A DNA stretch of 64,000 bases from Mesorhizobium sp. ORS 3324 (GTDB taxonomy: Bacteria; Pseudomonadota; Alphaproteobacteria; Rhizobiales; Rhizobiaceae), in assembly GCA_000824825.2 (NCBI GenBank), contig LM655246.1, positions 1 through 64,000 of the forward strand, written 5' to 3'. Shown here one piece after another: positions 36,332 through 44,254 of this stretch; the stretch's first letter is position 1; every line of letters starts with the position of its first letter. The notes beneath the pieces are model-generated. The model saw only the letters and a list, made by a program, of their open reading frames with translations, was not told the DNA's origin and did not search any database. Position numbers and translations under genes: made by a program.

Positions 36332-37363
36332 ATGGAGACTTCCTGGATTGCGGCCCAAAAAGCGGCATCGAACAACGTCTTTCCATTGCCTTTGGATATA
36401 CCGCCGATGGAGGCGCGAACCGCGGCTCGGCTGCCCGAAGGTCCCTGGCAGTACGAACCGAAATGGGACGGGTTTCGTTGCCTGATTTTCAAGGGCAAAG
36501 AAACTGTCGAGCTTCGCGCCAAATCCGGCAAGCCGCTCGGCCGCTACTTTCCCGAACTGACAACGATGCTGCGCGAACTCGCTGCAAGTCAATTCGTGAT
36601 GGACGCCGAGATCTTGATCGAGATCGACGGGCTCGCCTCCTTCGAGGCGCTGCAGATGCGCCTTCACCCGGCTGAGAGCAGGATCCGCAAGCTGAGCATT
36701 GAAACGCCTGCGCGGTTGATCCTGTTCGATGCCCTGGCCGCGCCGGGCGGCAGCATATTGCTTGAAAAGCCTCTGCCCGATCGCCGTCGAGCGATTGAGG
36801 ACTTCGTGGATAAGGCAAAAAACGCCATGCTAAAGCTCTCGCCGGCCACTACCAGTCTTGCGACTGCCGGGCGATGGTTGCGTGGCGCCGGCCAAGGTGC
36901 CACCGATGGAGTCGTCGCCAAGGCGCTGGCCGAACCCTATCGGCCGGGCGAGCGTGCGATGATCAAGGTCAAGCGGTTGCGCACAGCCGATTGCGTGGTC
37001 GGCGGCTTCCGCTACTTGAGCGGCAAGCACCAGGTCGGCTCCTTGCTGCTTGGCCTCTACAACGAACGCGGCCAGCTCGACCATGTCGGTTTCACCTCGA
37101 CCATCGCAAACGAGGAGCGGGCGGCGCTCACCAAGAGGCTTGAGGCGTTGCGCGGCGGGCCAGGTTTCACCGGCAAGGCACCGGGCGGGCCGAGCCGCTG
37201 GAATACTGAGCGAAGCGAAAAATGGGAGCCGGTGCGGCCGCAACTGGTCGCGGAGGTCCGCTTCGACCATGTCACCGGCGACCGCTTCAGGCACGGAACG
37301 AGGCTGGTGCGCTGGCGCCCCGACAAGGCGCCGCGGCAATGCACGTTCGAGCAGATCGCTTAG
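36332..37363 (+). CDS. ATP-dependent DNA ligase (LigC/LigD-type ligase domain)
   Basis: This encodes 343 residues if started at 36332. The adenylated Lys lies in YEPKWDGFRC (Lys44). Other ligase motifs are AKSGKPLGRYFPEL, VMDAEILIEIDG, RLILFDALA, ATDGVVAKALAEPYRPGERA and MIKVKRLRTADCVVGGF. The OB-fold ends in RHGTRLVRWRPDKAPRQCTF. It probably seals ends joined by Ku, whose gene is nearby. The start is uncertain: GGAAA-18-GTT, near the EcfG pattern, ends at 36323, only 9 nt before this ATG, so a start at 36407 is also possible. Confidence 0.85.
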   Translation: METSWIAAQKAASNNVFPLPLDIPPMEARTAARLPEGPWQYEPKWDGFRCLIFKGKETVELRAKSGKPLGRYFPELTTMLRELAASQFVMDAEILIEIDGLASFEALQMRLHPAESRIRKLSIETPARLILFDALAAPGGSILLEKPLPDRRRAIEDFVDKAKNAMLKLSPATTSLATAGRWLRGAGQGATDGVVAKALAEPYRPGERAMIKVKRLRTADCVVGGFRYLSGKHQVGSLLLGLYNERGQLDHVGFTSTIANEERAALTKRLEALRGGPGFTGKAPGGPSRWNTERSEKWEPVRPQLVAEVRFDHVTGDRFRHGTRLVRWRPDKAPRQCTFEQIA

Positions 37364-37416
37364 GTGGTGCGCCCGGCCGACAATGCGGCAACGAGCCTTG
37401 CTATCCTGGAACCGGC

Positions 37417-37441
37417 GGAACCACCGATCGGCTGGGCGGTT
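37417..37441 (+). promoter_or_regulatory. EcfG-type promoter
   Basis: GGAAC, 17 nt, GTT, ending 52 nt before the small acidic protein gene at 37493. Confidence 0.75.
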
Positions 37442-37492
37442 TTCCAAGCGAGTGAACCGCGAGCCGGAACGCCTCAAACATTGGAGAAAAAG

Positions 37493-37774
37493 ATGGAACC
37501 GCGCAAAAAGCAACGACCCGCGCTACAGGATGAAACCGAAGCCCCGACCATCGAGCAGCAGGATTGGGACGCGCTCGAAGGCGGCAAAATCCAGCCCGAC
37601 AGCGTAGCGGTGGACGGCGACCCACAAGACGACGTCGAACCCAAGGGAACTCTGCCTGAAGAGGACGACGATAACGCATACCAGGAGAGCGATGAGGCTT
37701 TGCCAAACGACGAGGAGGAGCGCGCGCTCTCGCGCGACCCTTCCAAGGAAGGAACCCGCTTTGACGAAGTATGA
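37493..37774 (+). CDS. Small acidic disordered protein
   Basis: This encodes 93 residues with very many Asp and Glu and no hydrophobic core (MEPRKKQRPALQDETEAPTI...DPSKEGTRFDEV). GGAG stands 8 nt before the ATG. The composition suggests an intrinsically disordered, perhaps DNA- or protein-shielding, stress protein. It has its own perfect EcfG-type promoter and ends 27 nt from the convergent ku gene. I do not recognise a named family. Confidence 0.7.
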   Translation: MEPRKKQRPALQDETEAPTIEQQDWDALEGGKIQPDSVAVDGDPQDDVEPKGTLPEEDDDNAYQESDEALPNDEEERALSRDPSKEGTRFDEV

Positions 37775-37801
37775 TCGGCAGGCGCCGAAGCTGGGCTTGA
37801 C

Positions 37802-38626
37802 TCAGGCCGACTTGCGCTTGCGGCCCGCGCGAGGCTTCGCGCTGATGCCTTCCTTTGCAAGGCTCTTGCGGAGAACGTCGGCCAGATCGATCACCTTGGC
37901 GCGCGGTCTCGGCGCAGCCATGGGAGGTTTTTTGCCTTTGCGCTTGGCCTCGATCATGGCAATCAGCGCGTTCTCGTATTTATCCTCGAACTTTGAAGGA
38001 TCGAACGTCGTCGCCTTCTTATCGATCAGCAGCCCAGCGATTTCGAGCAGATCCGGGTCATAGTCCTGCTTGTCCAGCCCCTCGAAAACCGATGCCTCCG
38101 AAACCATCTCACTGTGGTCTCGCAGTTCGGTGAGAAGCATCCCCTTGCCGAAAGGTTGGATGAGAACCTCTCGGCCACGCTGGTAGAGGACGACACAGGA
38201 TCGCGCCGCCACCCGTTTGCTCTTCATGGCCTCTCGAAGCACGTTGAAAGCCTCGGCTGAAGCCTCGTCGGCCGGAATGAGATAATAGGGTTTTTCGAGA
38301 TAGCGTGTGTCGATTTCGGCGACTGGCACGAACTCGCCGATTTCCAGTGTGTGTTCGGAGGTCAGTTTCAGTGCCTTGATCTCGTCTGGCTCGATCGGGA
38401 TGAAATCGTCCTTATCGGCCTCGAAGCCCTTGATCTGGTCCTCGGGCTCTACCGCCTCGCCGGTCCCTTCATCGACATATGCGCTTTTCACCGGCAGGCC
38501 GTCCTTGCGGTTCAATATCCTGAAATGGATCTTTGAAGATTCGCCGGTGGCGCCGACGATCTTGACCCCGCAGGAAACCGATCCGAACTTCATGAATCCT
38601 TTCCAGATGGCGCGCGGTGCAGACAT
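37802..38626 (-). CDS. ku: Ku protein (non-homologous end joining), copy 1
   Basis: This encodes 274 residues. The Ku core is clear: RAIWKGFMKFGSVSCGVKIV, SKIHFRILNRKDGLPV, KPYYLIPADEASAEAFNVLR, SCVVLYQRGREVLIQPFGKG, and a Lys/Arg-rich C-tail (KPRAGRKRKSA). Ku binds DNA ends as a ring dimer and recruits LigD-type ligases. It starts 5 nt after the small proline-rich gene, so the EcfG-type promoter at 38833-38857 should drive both. A second Ku lies at 55668-56534, only 30% or so similar by eye. Confidence 0.93.
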   Translation of the reverse strand: MSAPRAIWKGFMKFGSVSCGVKIVGATGESSKIHFRILNRKDGLPVKSAYVDEGTGEAVEPEDQIKGFEADKDDFIPIEPDEIKALKLTSEHTLEIGEFVPVAEIDTRYLEKPYYLIPADEASAEAFNVLREAMKSKRVAARSCVVLYQRGREVLIQPFGKGMLLTELRDHSEMVSEASVFEGLDKQDYDPDLLEIAGLLIDKKATTFDPSKFEDKYENALIAMIEAKRKGKKPPMAAPRPRAKVIDLADVLRKSLAKEGISAKPRAGRKRKSA

Positions 38627-38631
38627 CGATC

Positions 38632-38805
38632 TCACTTCCTTGGGATGCGCTGGGCACGTGCCGGCGGTTCATCGATTTCGTCAGGGTTGGGACGCGGCGC
38701 CTCATCGGTGAAATCCGGCTCTGGCTCCTTGACCGGCTCTGGCTTCCAGTTCGGGGACGGCATCGGAATGTCGCGGTCAGGATCGGTTTGTCTGGGATCA
38801 GGCAT
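38632..38805 (-). CDS. Small Pro/Asp/Glu-rich protein co-transcribed with ku
   Basis: This encodes 57 residues (MPDPRQTDPDRDIPMPSPNW...AQRIPRK) with proline-spaced acidic repeats (EPVKEPEPDF, RPNPDEIDEPP). The ATG at 38805 has GGAG 8 nt upstream; that GGAG lies inside the alternative start at 38820. It is disordered and belongs to the same general type as other short stress peptides here. It is the first gene of the ku transcription unit. Confidence 0.65.
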   Translation of the reverse strand: MPDPRQTDPDRDIPMPSPNWKPEPVKEPEPDFTDEAPRPNPDEIDEPPARAQRIPRK

Positions 38806-38832
38806 CGAAGGGTTCTCCATCCGTTTCAGCCC

Positions 38833-38857
38833 AACTCATCTCCATCGCCATGGTTCC
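38833..38857 (-). promoter_or_regulatory. EcfG-type promoter of the small-protein/ku operon
   Basis: On the minus strand: GGAAC, 17 nt, GTT, ending 28 nt before the start at 38805. Confidence 0.75.
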
Positions 38858-38889
38858 CGAAGTACTGCGCCCGAAGCTTGGCCAATGTC

Positions 38890-39636
38890 TCAGATTTCGA
38901 GCAGCGCGTAAGGACGACCTGTTGGTTTTGTCACATGCTTGGCGACATTGAAGACTCTTGCCCCGCCCGGGGTCTGGCCTTCATACGAGCCGCGATGGGC
39001 ATGCCCATGCACCACGGCACTCACCTTGAAGCGATCGATCGTTTCAGCCAGCCGGGAGGAACCCAGGAACGGAAAGATCTCCGGCGGCTCTCCCGCCACC
39101 GTCTCGAGGACCGGCGCATAATGGAGGATAACGAGCGTGCGCTTGGCGCGAACTTGCCGCATGGCATTCTCGAGCCGCATTGCCTCATTGACGCTCTCTG
39201 CCACCATTGCCTTGATGGCCGGCTCGCCGAAGGAGCCCAGCATTCTAGGACCGAAGCCCCCGACAAAACCCTTCACCCCGACGAAGCCGACATCATTCAG
39301 TTCCACCGCCTGGCCATCAAGTAGATGGACCCCCGCCCGTCGCAGCGTTTCAGCGATCTGCTCGACGCAACCGGATTCATAATCGTGGTTGCCAAGAACC
39401 GCGACCACTGGGATCGAGCATGCGCGCAGATCCTCGGCCAGAAGTTCCGCCTCACGCGGTTTTCCAAGGTTGGTGAGATCGCCTGGAAGAACAAGGATGT
39501 CGGCTTCGCGCGACATCTCGCCAAAGAGATCGCGGTAGGAAGTCTGGGCATCCTCCTGAACATGCAGGTCAGCCATGGCCGCGACCTTGATTAGGGCGTT
39601 GCCGTTTGGTTTCGCTGATTTGGATGGCTCAGGCAT
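38890..39636 (-). CDS. Metallophosphoesterase (calcineurin-like)
   Basis: This encodes 248 residues. Metal ligands are visible in order: AAMADLHVQ (D-x-H), LVLPGDLTNLG, VLGNHDYES, ILHYAPV and VVHGHAHRGSYEG. It is a cytoplasmic two-metal phosphodiesterase or phosphatase. The start at 39636 has GGAG upstream and overlaps the nucleotidyltransferase stop by 8 nt, so the two are coupled. A joint role in nucleotide or nucleic-acid end processing is possible, given the ligase, Ku and AlkB genes nearby, but unproven. Confidence 0.88.
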   Translation of the reverse strand: MPEPSKSAKPNGNALIKVAAMADLHVQEDAQTSYRDLFGEMSREADILVLPGDLTNLGKPREAELLAEDLRACSIPVVAVLGNHDYESGCVEQIAETLRRAGVHLLDGQAVELNDVGFVGVKGFVGGFGPRMLGSFGEPAIKAMVAESVNEAMRLENAMRQVRAKRTLVILHYAPVLETVAGEPPEIFPFLGSSRLAETIDRFKVSAVVHGHAHRGSYEGQTPGGARVFNVAKHVTKPTGRPYALLEI

Positions 39637-40435
39637 CGTGCAACTCTCCAATACCGCCGACGCCGGCAAACCCCCATTCCTTGACGTCTACCTCATAGTC
39701 GACCTGCGACAGCAGGCGGCCCCGACAAATCTTCATTCTGGGAGACGGCAACTGCCGTTGCCGAGCAAGCCGAGCCAGCAGTTCGTCGAGCAACCAGTCG
39801 GGGATGTGGCCCCGCTCGCTGGGATAGACCCATCGGTAATGGAGCAGCTGCATCAGCAGCACCTCCCAATGGATGTCGAGGTAGGAGAGCAGTCTTTGCC
39901 AGTCGATCTGATCGTGGGCCTTGAGGATAGTGTGGGCGATATCGGCCCCGTCGTGACGGCCTCGGTCCTGGATGAAGCATTTCGACCAGATGAGTTCCGT
40001 CGGCCCGATGATCCTCACTTTACTGCCCAATAGCTCGACTTGGCGGGCATGTTCCAACCACTGGTTCTCGACCTGCATGATGCCGTTGGCCGAGGCGAAG
40101 ATCACATCGAAGAAGTGCTTGCCCTGAAAAACCTTGCCGAGCCACCGGTCATCCCTGATCTCGACTGCATAGCCGATGTCCTTGAAATGCGTGAGAATGC
40201 GCGCGCAATCACCTGCCTTGCAAAAGATGTCCAGGTCCCTGGTTTGGCGGACAACACCTGTATAGGCACTTACTGCGTAAGTTCCGGCCACGAGAAAGGG
40301 AATGTCGCTGGCGGCAAGCTCGCTGATTGCGTGCGTGTAGAATGCTTCCGCCTCGGCGCTTTTGAGCGTCGGTTCTGCCTTCGCGTCGATCACAGGAAGC
40401 GACGCCGAGCTACCCGGCAGCTTTTCATTGGCCAT
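39629..40435 (-). CDS. Nucleotidyltransferase-fold protein
   Basis: This encodes 268 residues. The minimal nucleotidyltransferase pattern is seen in IPFLVAGTYAVSAYTG and RQTRDLDIFCKAGD (the D-x-D pair), followed by FFDVIFASANGIMQVE with a third acidic residue. The C-terminal half is helical. It resembles MNT/KNTase-like proteins that transfer nucleotides to proteins or small molecules. The start at 40435 has GGAG 9 nt upstream. It overlaps the phosphoesterase gene. An 18-nt-spaced EcfG-like site lies at 40480-40505. Confidence 0.75.
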   Translation of the reverse strand: MANEKLPGSSASLPVIDAKAEPTLKSAEAEAFYTHAISELAASDIPFLVAGTYAVSAYTGVVRQTRDLDIFCKAGDCARILTHFKDIGYAVEIRDDRWLGKVFQGKHFFDVIFASANGIMQVENQWLEHARQVELLGSKVRIIGPTELIWSKCFIQDRGRHDGADIAHTILKAHDQIDWQRLLSYLDIHWEVLLMQLLHYRWVYPSERGHIPDWLLDELLARLARQRQLPSPRMKICRGRLLSQVDYEVDVKEWGFAGVGGIGELHDA

Positions 40436-40479
40436 GAGCCGCTGCTCCGATTTCGGACCTTTCGTCCGCTTGGCTCGAT

Positions 40480-40505
40480 AACAGCCGGCAGCCCTGCCTT
40501 GTTCC
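40480..40505 (-). promoter_or_regulatory. Possible EcfG-type promoter with 18-nt spacing
   Basis: On the minus strand: GGAAC, 18 nt, GTT, about 45 nt before 40435. The base before GTT is T, not C, so the match is weaker. Confidence 0.35.
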
Positions 40506-40614
40506 GCCGTCACGATCGAGCAGATGAGCTTGGCGACACTGCACGATCAAAACGAAGAAAATTGCAGCGCGCCTGCCTGCGCGAAATCGGCATGAAACAA
40601 TGGCTCGTGATCTG

Positions 40615-40776
40615 CTAGTCCTCTTGCTCGCGGTACAAACGTTCGGTCGCCCTGTCACCTTGGCGTTGTCGGGCTAAGCTTCTACGGCGGCGGGTGAAGA
40701 GGGCATAGATTATAGCCAGCAAGAGGATTACCGGACCACCGGCGACCACAAACAGCCATAAATCGGAGCCGAACAT
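40615..40776 (-). CDS. 53-residue single-TM protein
   Basis: Too short for usual ORF cut-offs. The frame reads MFGSDLWLFVVAGGPVILLL, AIIYALFTRRRRSLARQRQG and DRATERLYREQED. It has one membrane helix with an outside N-terminus and a strongly basic then acidic cytoplasmic tail. GGAAG stands 8 nt before the ATG. A perfect EcfG-type promoter lies 59 nt upstream, supporting a real gene. Function unknown; similar small membrane proteins occur in rhizobial stress regulons. Confidence 0.7.
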   Translation of the reverse strand: MFGSDLWLFVVAGGPVILLLAIIYALFTRRRRSLARQRQGDRATERLYREQED

Positions 40777-40834
40777 GGCGTTCTTCCTTCTGTCGAAGCC
40801 GGCTTGACCAGCGACCCGTCGCTTGTCTTGAGCT

Positions 40835-40859
40835 AACCGGCAAGGCAGACAAATGTTCC
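40835..40859 (-). promoter_or_regulatory. EcfG-type promoter of the 53-residue membrane protein
   Basis: On the minus strand: GGAAC, 17 nt, GTT, about 58 nt before 40776. The rest of the 331-base gap 40777-41107 holds nothing else I recognise. Confidence 0.75.
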
Positions 40860-41107
40860 GCCCTCGGCAATTGCGCAGCTATGCCAGCCATTGGCTCGCC
40901 CGCTGCCGATTTTGATGCTTCACCAGGTGGACCTGTAAAGAACCGGCCCCTCCAATAGAGGTCCTTCAGGGCCGCAGAAGACTGTCCGGCTCCGCCTCAC
41001 GAAACGAACCTGACGTCCTGCTATCCAACGATCCGCGCATGACGCGCGGTTCCAACTGCCGCCGGCGTTGTCTTGCGCAGACGACGGGGCTCACTATGTG
41101 GAGCAGT

Positions 41108-41713
41108 ATGCCATCAAACAAATCCACAACCGCAGCGACGGCTCGGCAGGGCGATCTTTTCGGCGCAGCAGATAGTTTGCCGGAAGGATTCCATTACTGG
41201 CCTGATTTGATTACGCGAAATGAAGAACGAGAGTTGGTACGCCACCTCAAAGACCTGCCGTTCAAGCCGTTCGACTTCCACGGTCATCTTGCCAACAGGC
41301 AGGTCGTCGGCTTCGGCCTGCGCTATGATTACGACCGCGGCGTGCTCGAGGAAGCGGAGCCCATACCCGACTTCCTGCTGCCGCTGCGCGATAAGGTCGC
41401 CGCCTTCACGCAACGGCCCGTGGCTGAATTCGCTCAGGTGCTGATCAATGAATATCGGCCTGGCGCCGGGATAGGCTGGCATCGGGACAAGCCCCAATTC
41501 GAACTCGTCGCAGGTGTCTCCCTTCTTGCGTCCTGCAATTTGCGGCTGCGGCGCAAAAACGGTTCAACATGGGACCGGAAAACGATCGAAGTCGAGCCGA
41601 GGTCGGCGTACCTGATGGCCGGTCCGGCGCGAAACGAATGGGAGCACAGCATTCCTAAGGTCGACCAGCACCGCTACTCAGTTACCTTTCGAACTCTGAG
41701 GCCCGCCCGGTGA
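41108..41713 (+). CDS. alkB: AlkB-like 2-oxoglutarate/Fe(II) dioxygenase
   Basis: This encodes 201 residues. Iron ligands are His125 and Asp127 in GIGWHRDKPQF and His180 in WEHSIPK; 2-oxoglutarate is held by the arginines of HRYSVTFRTLRP. FGLRYDYDRGVLEE and INEYRPGAGIGWH are family blocks. Such enzymes remove alkyl lesions from nucleic acids by oxidation. GGAGCAG precedes the chosen ATG (41096 is an alternative). No EcfG site found upstream. It fits the DNA-repair theme of the region. Confidence 0.9.
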   Translation: MPSNKSTTAATARQGDLFGAADSLPEGFHYWPDLITRNEERELVRHLKDLPFKPFDFHGHLANRQVVGFGLRYDYDRGVLEEAEPIPDFLLPLRDKVAAFTQRPVAEFAQVLINEYRPGAGIGWHRDKPQFELVAGVSLLASCNLRLRRKNGSTWDRKTIEVEPRSAYLMAGPARNEWEHSIPKVDQHRYSVTFRTLRPAR

Positions 41714-41727
41714 GTGTTTTCGCCTGC

Positions 41728-43062
41728 CTATGCGGGGGCTGCCGCAGTCACTCGCCACACCGTGTCGCCGACATCGTCGGAAATCAGCAGCGCGCCGGAT
41801 TTATCCACAGCAACGCCGACCGGCCGGCCTCTGGCCTCGCCCTTGTCGTTGAGAAAGCCGGTGACGATGTCCTGCGCCATGCCGTTGGGGTGGCCGCCGC
41901 TGAACGGGACGAAGACAACCTTGTAGCCGTTGAAGCTCTGACGATTCCAACTGCCGTGCTCGCCGATGAAAGCGCCGCCGCGATAGTTCTGAGGCAGGCT
42001 GGAGGCGGTGTAGAAGGCGAGCCCGAGCGGCGCGACATGGGAACCCAGAGCGTAGTCCGGCGGGATCGCCTTTGCGACCATATCGGGCCGCTGCGGCATA
42101 ACGCGCGGATCGACATGCTGGCCATAATAGCTGTAAGGCCAGCCGTAGAAGGCGCCGTCCTTGACCGATGTCATGTAATCCGGCACCAGGTTCGGCCCGA
42201 GCTCGTCGCGTTCATTGACGACCGTCCACAGCGCCTTGCTCTGCGGCTCGAACGACAGGCCATTGGGATTGCGCAATCCGTTGGCGAATATGCGCGAGCG
42301 TCCCGTCGCGCGATCCACTTCCCAGATTGCCGCGCGGTCCTTTTCGGCCTGTATGCCGTTTTCCGTGATATTGCTGTTCGAGCCGACGCCGACGTAAAGC
42401 AGGGAGCCGTCCGGACTGGCCACGAGGCTTTTGGTCCAGTGATGATCGATCGGGCCGCCCGGCAGTTGCGTCAGCACCTTGCCCGGCTGGGTGATCTTGG
42501 TTTCGCCCGGCTGATAGGGGTAGCGCACGATCGCGTCGGTATTGGCGACATAGAGGTCGTTGCCGACCAGCGCCACGCCGAACGGCGAATTGAGATGATC
42601 AAGAAAGACGCCCTGATATTCGGGTTTACCGTCGCCGTTGGTGTCGCGCAGCAGGGTAATGCGGTTGCTCGGTCCGGTACCGCCGCCCGAGGTGACCCAG
42701 GATTCGACCCAGTCCATAACAATGTCCTTCGGCCGCTTGATTGATGCTTCGGTCGGCGCCTTGGCCTCCACGACGAGAATATCGCCATTGGGTAGCACGT
42801 AGAGCGAGCGCGGATGCTGGAGGCCCTTGGCCATCGCATGGATCTGCAGGCCTTGCGCGACAGTCGGCTTCTCGTCATCTTTCCAGCCGACCACCGAAGC
42901 AAGATGCATCGGCGGGAACAGATATTGGTTTATTTCCGGCAGCTTCGGGTTCGGGCCGATCTGTTGCTTGGGATCGGTGTTGTCATTGCTGCAGCCCGCA
43001 ATGCCCAGGACGGCCGCGCATACCAAGGCCGCCCATTCGGCGTGTCCGTCAAGTCGTCTCAT
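41728..43062 (-). CDS. PQQ-type sorbosone/glucose dehydrogenase-like lipoprotein
   Basis: This encodes 444 residues. A lipobox (GIAGC) ends the signal peptide. A six-bladed propeller follows, with HPRSLYVLPNGDILVVEAKA, SPFGVALVGNDLYVANTDAI, PIDHHWTKSLVASPDG, LRNPNGLSFEPQSKALWTVV and GGAFIGEHGSWNRQSFNGYK. The set matches the L-sorbosone dehydrogenase family. It likely oxidises sugars in the periplasm with PQQ. The start lies inside the end of the DUF2231 gene, with GGGAG upstream, so the two form an operon. Confidence 0.88.
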   Translation of the reverse strand: MRRLDGHAEWAALVCAAVLGIAGCSNDNTDPKQQIGPNPKLPEINQYLFPPMHLASVVGWKDDEKPTVAQGLQIHAMAKGLQHPRSLYVLPNGDILVVEAKAPTEASIKRPKDIVMDWVESWVTSGGGTGPSNRITLLRDTNGDGKPEYQGVFLDHLNSPFGVALVGNDLYVANTDAIVRYPYQPGETKITQPGKVLTQLPGGPIDHHWTKSLVASPDGSLLYVGVGSNSNITENGIQAEKDRAAIWEVDRATGRSRIFANGLRNPNGLSFEPQSKALWTVVNERDELGPNLVPDYMTSVKDGAFYGWPYSYYGQHVDPRVMPQRPDMVAKAIPPDYALGSHVAPLGLAFYTASSLPQNYRGGAFIGEHGSWNRQSFNGYKVVFVPFSGGHPNGMAQDIVTGFLNDKGEARGRPVGVAVDKSGALLISDDVGDTVWRVTAAAPA

Positions 43063-43501
43063 CGGCCACTCCCACGTGATGTCGATATACGAGAGCCCAG
43101 CCAAGCCAGCCGGTAAACAGCAGGATGACCACTACCAGGGCTGACAGGATCAGCCCCGTCGGCACAACCGATGTCCATGCATCGCGCGTGTGGACGAGCA
43201 TGTTGAAAAAAGCCAACACGAGGGCCACGAGATTGCCGGCCATATGCAGCCAGGCCGTCGGCTTTTCGCGTATCTGACGTGCGCCAATAAAATCTATCAG
43301 CCCAGCAATGGCGGCAAGGATTCCGACGATGACGCCGACGGTTACCAGCCAGGCTGAGAAGTCGGCCCAGGTCATTTCCGCAGTTCGCCAATACACGATA
43401 TCCGTCAGCAAGGTGCCGACAAAACAGGTGATCGGAACCGTCACCAACATGGGATGGAAGGGGTGGCTGGCTATGCTTGCCGTTGATCTCGGATTTGCCA
43501 T
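43049..43501 (-). CDS. DUF2231 membrane protein
   Basis: This encodes 150 residues with four helices. The N-terminal ASHPFHPMLVTVPITCFVGT is the DUF2231 signature (H-P-x-H-P type). The rest is hydrophobic (LVTVGVIVGILAAIAGLIDF, LVALVLAFFNMLVHTR). DUF2231 often pairs with PQQ sugar dehydrogenases of the sorbosone type, as here, and may act as membrane anchor or electron acceptor (inference). A possible EcfG site with 18-nt spacing lies at 43546-43571. Confidence 0.88.
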   Translation of the reverse strand: MANPRSTASIASHPFHPMLVTVPITCFVGTLLTDIVYWRTAEMTWADFSAWLVTVGVIVGILAAIAGLIDFIGARQIREKPTAWLHMAGNLVALVLAFFNMLVHTRDAWTSVVPTGLILSALVVVILLFTGWLGWALVYRHHVGVADETT

Positions 43502-43545
43502 GCGGAATCTCCTTTTCCGCGGGCTGCTTGGGAAGCCCGAAATCG

Positions 43546-43571
43546 AACAAGGCAGATCGGCAAAATGTTCC
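43546..43571 (-). promoter_or_regulatory. Possible EcfG-type promoter with 18-nt spacing
   Basis: On the minus strand: GGAAC, 18 nt, GTT, 45 nt before the DUF2231 start. Confidence 0.4.
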
Positions 43572-43680
43572 GCTGAAAATCGAATAGCTCACCGAATGGT
43601 GACCTCAGCAATGAAGCGGGCGCGCTCTTGCGATTGCCGCGCTCCGAGCATGCTCCTTCTGTTTGCTGTCTATTCGGACC

Positions 43681-43926
43681 TTACGTTCCAGGCGCGGCTG
43701 GCTTGCGTTTATGTCGTTTCGTTTTCAGTGCATCGCCAAGATCCCGCTTGTCCGGGTCCTTTAGGTTTTCGCCTGCGGCATCGCGATCCTCATTCGGATC
43801 GTCATCTGCCGGCAGATAGCCCCTTGGTCGATTTTCCTGCGGTCCTTCCCAACGCGGTTTCTGATCGGTGGTGCCTGGCGCGCCAGTGCGAGAGTTCTTC
43901 ACGGCGCTTTGCTTCGGTTTAGGCAT
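43681..43926 (-). CDS. Small hydrophilic disordered protein
   Basis: This encodes 81 residues (MPKPKQSAVKNSRTGAPGTT...KRHKRKPAAPGT), rich in Lys, Pro, Asp and Gly and without hydrophobic segments. It begins MPKPK like the MPKSK/MPKSA proteins at 10165 and 19587 but is otherwise different. AAGGAG stands 7 nt before the ATG. It is probably a disordered stress peptide. No EcfG site is seen in the upstream 60 bases. Confidence 0.65.
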   Translation of the reverse strand: MPKPKQSAVKNSRTGAPGTTDQKPRWEGPQENRPRGYLPADDDPNEDRDAAGENLKDPDKRDLGDALKTKRHKRKPAAPGT

Positions 43927-44254
43927 TGCGTTCTCCTTCGCTACGAAATTCAACCACCGTCAAAATCCACGGCAGTGCACAAGCGCCGGCCGAATGCCGG
44001 GACGGCTAAGGCGCGGGACCTCACCCGAGGGAGCCGCCTAACGGCGATGACGACGGTGCCGGCGCCGACTGGTCTCGCGGGGCGTGCGCGGTCGGGTGCC
44101 TCCTTGCTATGTCCGTGCGCCAGGATCGGTCTTCCTTGCCAACCCGCAAAAGGAAAGACTGTTCCGCCCAAAAGGCGAATATGGCGGGCAAAAGCCTCGA
44201 CACGTCGCGCCTCCGATAGCCTGGGGTGCTGACCAATCGACAGCTCATGCCGCA
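43927..44254. other. Intergenic stretch, nothing recognised
   Basis: 328 bases without a supported gene, promoter match or strong hairpin. Confidence 0.4.
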
